A stretch of 64,000 nucleotides of DNA, taken from the NCBI RefSeq assembly GCF_001424305.1, contig NZ_LMPD01000006.1:130490-194489 (forward strand), read 5' to 3'. Under the pieces are notes generated by a model that did not search any database, was not told the origin of the DNA, and worked only from the letters and a program-made list of their open reading frames with translations. Both the position numbers and the translations under genes were made by a program. Origin of the DNA: Pedobacter sp. Leaf176 (GTDB taxonomy: Bacteria; Bacteroidota; Bacteroidia; Sphingobacteriales; Sphingobacteriaceae). Below, in pieces: positions 61,917-64,000 of this stretch (positions within the stretch are counted from its first letter, which is position 1; every line of letters starts with the position of its first letter).

Positions 61917-64000
61917 ATGCAAATCAGACAACCGATTAGAAATGTTCAGGATTTTTTACTTAGTACATACTTTGCAGATGGCTTGCGCATTACTATTGGT
62001 GTTCTTTTACCGTCTTTAATATTTGCGCATTACGGAATGCTCAAGTACGGAATGACGCTTTCCCTGGGTGCATTATGCGTTAGCGTTGTGGATAGTCCGG
62101 GGCCTATGGTTCACAGAAGAAATGCAATGCTGGTTACGACAGGTTTAATATTTGTCTTTTCCATACTAACCGGACTCACCAATAGAAACCATTATTTCAT
62201 CGGGGTACTGCTTGCGGCATCTAGTTTTGTATTTTCCATGTTTTACATTTATGGAATCAGAGCGGCATCTATCGGTACTGCCACCTTGTTAATTATGGTT
62301 TTAAGTATAGATGATGTGCGTCCGTGGGATGAAGTAATAATCTATTCTTTAATGATTTTAGCTGGCAGTTTATGGTATACGGGGCTGAGTTATTTTGTTT
62401 ACCGGCTACGCCCCTTTCGTCTGGTTCAGCAATCCTTAAGCGATTCTATAATTGAAGTTGCTGAATTCTTAAGGGAGAAAGCTAAATTCTATCACAGGAA
62501 TAACAATTACGATAAAACTTACGCGGATTTGCTTCAGCTCCAGGTTTCAGTTCACGAAAAGCAGGATGCTGTAAGAGAGCTTTTATTCAGAACGCGTGAA
62601 ATCATTAGGGATTCTACACCTGAAGGACGGTTTTTGATGCTTGTATTTGTAGATATGGTCGATTTATTTGAGCAGGTAATGTCTACTTATTACAATTACA
62701 AGCAGCTTCACGAACAGTTCGATACGGCAGGTATTTTATCTGACTACGAAATGGCAATTAAGCGTATTTCCTATGCCCTGGACGACATCGCTTTTGCATT
62801 AAAAAGCGGTGGAACGCCTGTTGTTTCGAAACGTTTACTTATTGAAATCGAGAGATTAAAGATTAAAATCAACAATTTTGAAAAAAATAATGATAAAAAG
62901 CAATTCAGCACTTCGGGTATTATCGCTTTAAAAAATATTGAGGTAAACATTGAGAATATCCTGGGAAGAGTAAAAACCATCATCAGTTATTTCAAGCTTC
63001 GAAATAGTAAAGATATCCGTAAGGCAGAAGTGGATACCGAAAAATTTATTACGCGACAAAAATTTGATTATAGCTTATTTACAGAAAACCTAACTTACAG
63101 TTCTTCAACTTTCAAGCATTCGCTAAGGGTTACAGTAGTAATGGTTCTAGGCTTTGTAGTGTCACAATTGTTGAATTTTTCTCATAGCTATTGGATATTA
63201 CTAACCATTCTGGTCATTTCAAAACCGGGGTTCAGTTTAACGAAGGAAAGAAATTATCAACGCCTTATTGGAACCACCATAGGTGCTTTTGTTGGAATGG
63301 GTGTATTAATGTATGTTCATGATAGAAATGCCTTATTTATAATTCTGCTTATTTGTATGATTGGCTGTTATAGCTTTCAAAGGAAAAATTATGTTGTGAG
63401 TGTTCTTTTTATGACCCCTTATATTCTTATTCTATTTGATTTTTTAGGCATGGGCTCAATGGCATTGGCGAGAGAAAGAATCTATGACACATTTATAGGT
63501 TCTGGAATTGCACTTCTGGCTAGCTATTCTCTATTCCCAACCTGGGAGCACGAAAAACTTAAAGAAGCAATGGTTAATATCCTTCGGGCAAATAAAGCTT
63601 ATTTTGAACAGGTTGTAAAGCTTTACTTCGAAAAAAATTACAATAGAACCGATTATAAGCTGGCAAGGAAAGAAGTTTATGTAAGCACCGCCAATTTAGC
63701 TTCTTTATTTCAAAGAATGTTTTCCGAGCCGAAAAGCAAACAACTGTTTATCAAAGAAGTGCACCAGTTCACAGCATTAAGTCATTTGATTTCATCGTAT
63801 ATTGCTACACTTTCACTTTATAATAAAGAGCACGATTTTCATTTCGAAAATTTCGAAGGCCTAAAACCAATAGCAAATAACACAACATATTTGTTGGATA
63901 CCAGTATCGAAAACCTGGAGAAAGGTCAGAATACAGTCGAGAATGTACCTTTAATCAGAATGAACAATGACGCTATCCATATTAAATCGGGTGAGGACTT
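61917..64000 (+). CDS. FUSC-family inner-membrane protein, C-terminus outside window
   Basis: From ATG 61917 the frame stays open to the right edge, giving 694 visible residues. The opening MQIRQPIRNVQDFLLSTYFADGL leads into six helices (GLRITIGVLLPSLIFAHYGM onward). A soluble helical region follows, then a second helix block with SHSYWILLTILVISKPGFSLT and ERNYQRLIGTTIGAFVG, the FUSC signature. It shares this layout with the 9550-11694 gene, so both are YccS-like. A TATTTTTG element lies 6 bp before the ATG (61904-61911), so the mRNA may be nearly leaderless or the start may be later. Confidence 0.85.
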   Translation, partial: MQIRQPIRNVQDFLLSTYFADGLRITIGVLLPSLIFAHYGMLKYGMTLSLGALCVSVVDSPGPMVHRRNAMLVTTGLIFVFSILTGLTNRNHYFIGVLLAASSFVFSMFYIYGIRAASIGTATLLIMVLSIDDVRPWDEVIIYSLMILAGSLWYTGLSYFVYRLRPFRLVQQSLSDSIIEVAEFLREKAKFYHRNNNYDKTYADLLQLQVSVHEKQDAVRELLFRTREIIRDSTPEGRFLMLVFVDMVDLFEQVMSTYYNYKQLHEQFDTAGILSDYEMAIKRISYALDDIAFALKSGGTPVVSKRLLIEIERLKIKINNFEKNNDKKQFSTSGIIALKNIEVNIENILGRVKTIISYFKLRNSKDIRKAEVDTEKFITRQKFDYSLFTENLTYSSSTFKHSLRVTVVMVLGFVVSQLLNFSHSYWILLTILVISKPGFSLTKERNYQRLIGTTIGAFVGMGVLMYVHDRNALFIILLICMIGCYSFQRKNYVVSVLFMTPYILILFDFLGMGSMALARERIYDTFIGSGIALLASYSLFPTWEHEKLKEAMVNILRANKAYFEQVVKLYFEKNYNRTDYKLARKEVYVSTANLASLFQRMFSEPKSKQLFIKEVHQFTALSHLISSYIATLSLYNKEHDFHFENFEGLKPIANNTTYLLDTSIENLEKGQNTVENVPLIRMNNDAIHIKSGED

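Overview
The window looks like chromosomal DNA of a Bacteroidota bacterium, most likely Sphingobacteriaceae and close to Pedobacter. The reasons are a SusC/SusD outer-membrane pair, AT-rich intergenic DNA, candidate promoters of the Bacteroidota -7 type (TAnnTTTG), few Shine-Dalgarno sequences, and a short SRP RNA. No complete mobile element, CRISPR array or rRNA operon is visible.

Layout. 1-7832 (minus): a same-strand run of sbcD (frameshifted), sbcC, a class-2 OLD-type ATPase/TOPRIM nuclease and a UvrD-like helicase cut by the window edge. The last two have the architecture of a Gabija-type defence pair and follow sbcC by 18 bp. 8633-14743: DinB and VOC proteins, a FUSC-type membrane protein divergent from an Lrp/AsnC regulator, and an orphan TPR histidine kinase. 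14846-15304: tRNA-Lys with an array of repeated tRNA 3'-end fragments. 15880-25349: a sugar MFS transporter, gmhB-like phosphatase, small transaldolase, SRP RNA (antisense to a false ORF) and gltBD. 25673-30812: a serine hydrolase and an AraC / amidohydrolase / alpha-beta hydrolase / cupin cluster. 30813-32698: a gene-poor stretch with foldback repeats and a second tRNA-Lys. 32699-39052: SusC, SusD and a convergent trehalase.

The most notable region is 39191-46312. A tightly packed five-gene operon encodes a MerA-like flavoprotein disulfide reductase, an ABC ATPase, a fused permease/substrate-binding protein, EgtB and EgtD. A convergent class V PLP enzyme (EgtE-like) lies one base beyond. This looks like a combined ergothioneine synthesis, uptake and possibly recycling locus. 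The substrate-binding domain of the transporter appears circularly permuted: the lobe that is normally C-terminal comes first.

Next is a two-component pair (46364-48444) whose histidine kinase has an N-terminal domain with all five copper/ethylene-site residues of plant ETR1. Then come a small Thr/Pro-rich lipoprotein, an MFS transporter, hemF, endonuclease V, two paralogous TPR proteins downstream of gyrA (whose quinolone-pocket Ser is Ala), a Tet-like MFS transporter and a PIN-PhoH protein. The right end holds a seven-copy ~102 bp tandem repeat, a frameshifted GxxExxY gene, a decayed unknown gene, a 15-bp-arm palindrome and a second FUSC-family gene that runs off the window.
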